A model generated the notes under the pieces. That model was not told the origin of the DNA, made no database searches, and saw nothing but the letters and a program-made list of their open reading frames with translations. A stretch of DNA of 64,000 bases, taken from contig NC_088644.1 of assembly GCF_964019385.1 (NCBI RefSeq), forward strand, positions 38,383,649 to 38,447,648, in the 5' to 3' direction. Source of the DNA: Sycon ciliatum. Taxonomy: Eukaryota > Porifera > Calcarea > Leucosolenida > Sycettidae. This document shows, piece by piece, positions 63,887 through 64,000 of this stretch. A program made the position numbers and the translations under genes. The number at the start of each line of letters is the position of its first letter. Within the stretch, counting starts at the first letter, position 1.

Positions 63887-64000
63887 AAATCTTTATTCTC
63901 ATGATGGCACCATCGCCAATAAGATGTTGTTGTTGTTGGTGTTGTTGTTATTGTTGTTATTGTTGTTGTTGGTGTTGTTGTTGTTAAATTCTTTATTCTT
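63887..64000 (-). mobile_element. Possible non-LTR retroposon 3' end, repeated
   Basis: On the minus strand the sequence reads GATGGTGCCATCATGAGAAT then AAAGATTTAACAAC and runs into the (AAC)n array. A second AAGAATAAAGAATTTAAC lies at the window end, also followed by AAC units. This resembles the 3' end of a LINE or SINE with a microsatellite tail; the body was not identified. Confidence 0.4.

Overview
The window is eukaryotic, almost certainly a marine invertebrate animal. It has spliced genes with GT/AG introns, secreted and cell-surface proteins of animal type (an usherin-like fibronectin-III receptor, a temptin/copper monooxygenase, a beta-helix protein with a PAN-like module), BEL/Pao and Ty3/Gypsy retrotransposons, MITEs and long microsatellites. 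A sponge or another early-branching animal is plausible, but the sequence alone does not settle the species. There is one 200-base assembly gap (36301-36500).

1-20035 is a BEL/Pao retrotransposon (BEL-1), cut at its left end by the window edge and broken by three insertions, each marked by its own target-site duplication (TSD). (i) 840-5481 is a DNA transposon on the minus strand with TIRs starting CACGGCTG and a 4-bp AGGA TSD. It encodes a 1023-residue transposase that carries both the N-terminal zinc/RING region of the V(D)J recombinase RAG1 and a RAG1-like DDE core. (ii) 8406-15784 is a Ty3/Gypsy element (Gypsy-A1, TSD GGTAC), which itself holds a 723-bp MITE. (iii) 15900-17096 is a small non-coding LTR element on the minus strand (TRIM-like, TSD GGAG). 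Without these insertions the BEL-1 reading frame is continuous from 138 to 19371 except for one TAG at 5654-5656.

20977-46693 (+) is the 3' part of an usherin-like (USH2A-type) gene. Eleven exons join in phase and encode about 1840 residues: some 16-17 fibronectin III domains, one membrane helix and a cytoplasmic tail ending in the PDZ-ligand motif DTQI. BEL-1 lies in the intron upstream of the first visible exon. The 14.7-kb intron 21845-36545 holds a second Gypsy copy in inverse orientation (Gypsy-A2, 22128-36136, TSD CGGTG). Its 3' LTR is split by a second BEL element (BEL-2, 22409-29811, TSD AAAGC) with 820-bp LTRs that appear identical.

48214-52042 (+) is a two-exon gene for a secreted parallel-beta-helix protein, with (GA)n arrays in its intron. 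55239-56996 (+) is a single-exon gene for a secreted or GPI-anchored protein combining a temptin-like domain with a PHM/DBH-type copper monooxygenase in which all six copper ligands can be placed. 59038-59104 looks like the signal-peptide exon of a further gene. Its apparent intron ends in an uninterrupted (TTG)n array of about 2.77 kb, followed by what looks like the tail of a non-LTR element.

The most interesting item is the RAG1-like transposon. It combines a full RAG1-style architecture with CAC termini and a 4-bp duplication, which points to the Chapaev/N-RAG-TP group rather than canonical Transib. The element looks structurally intact, and its boundaries are independently supported by the retrotransposon frame it interrupts.
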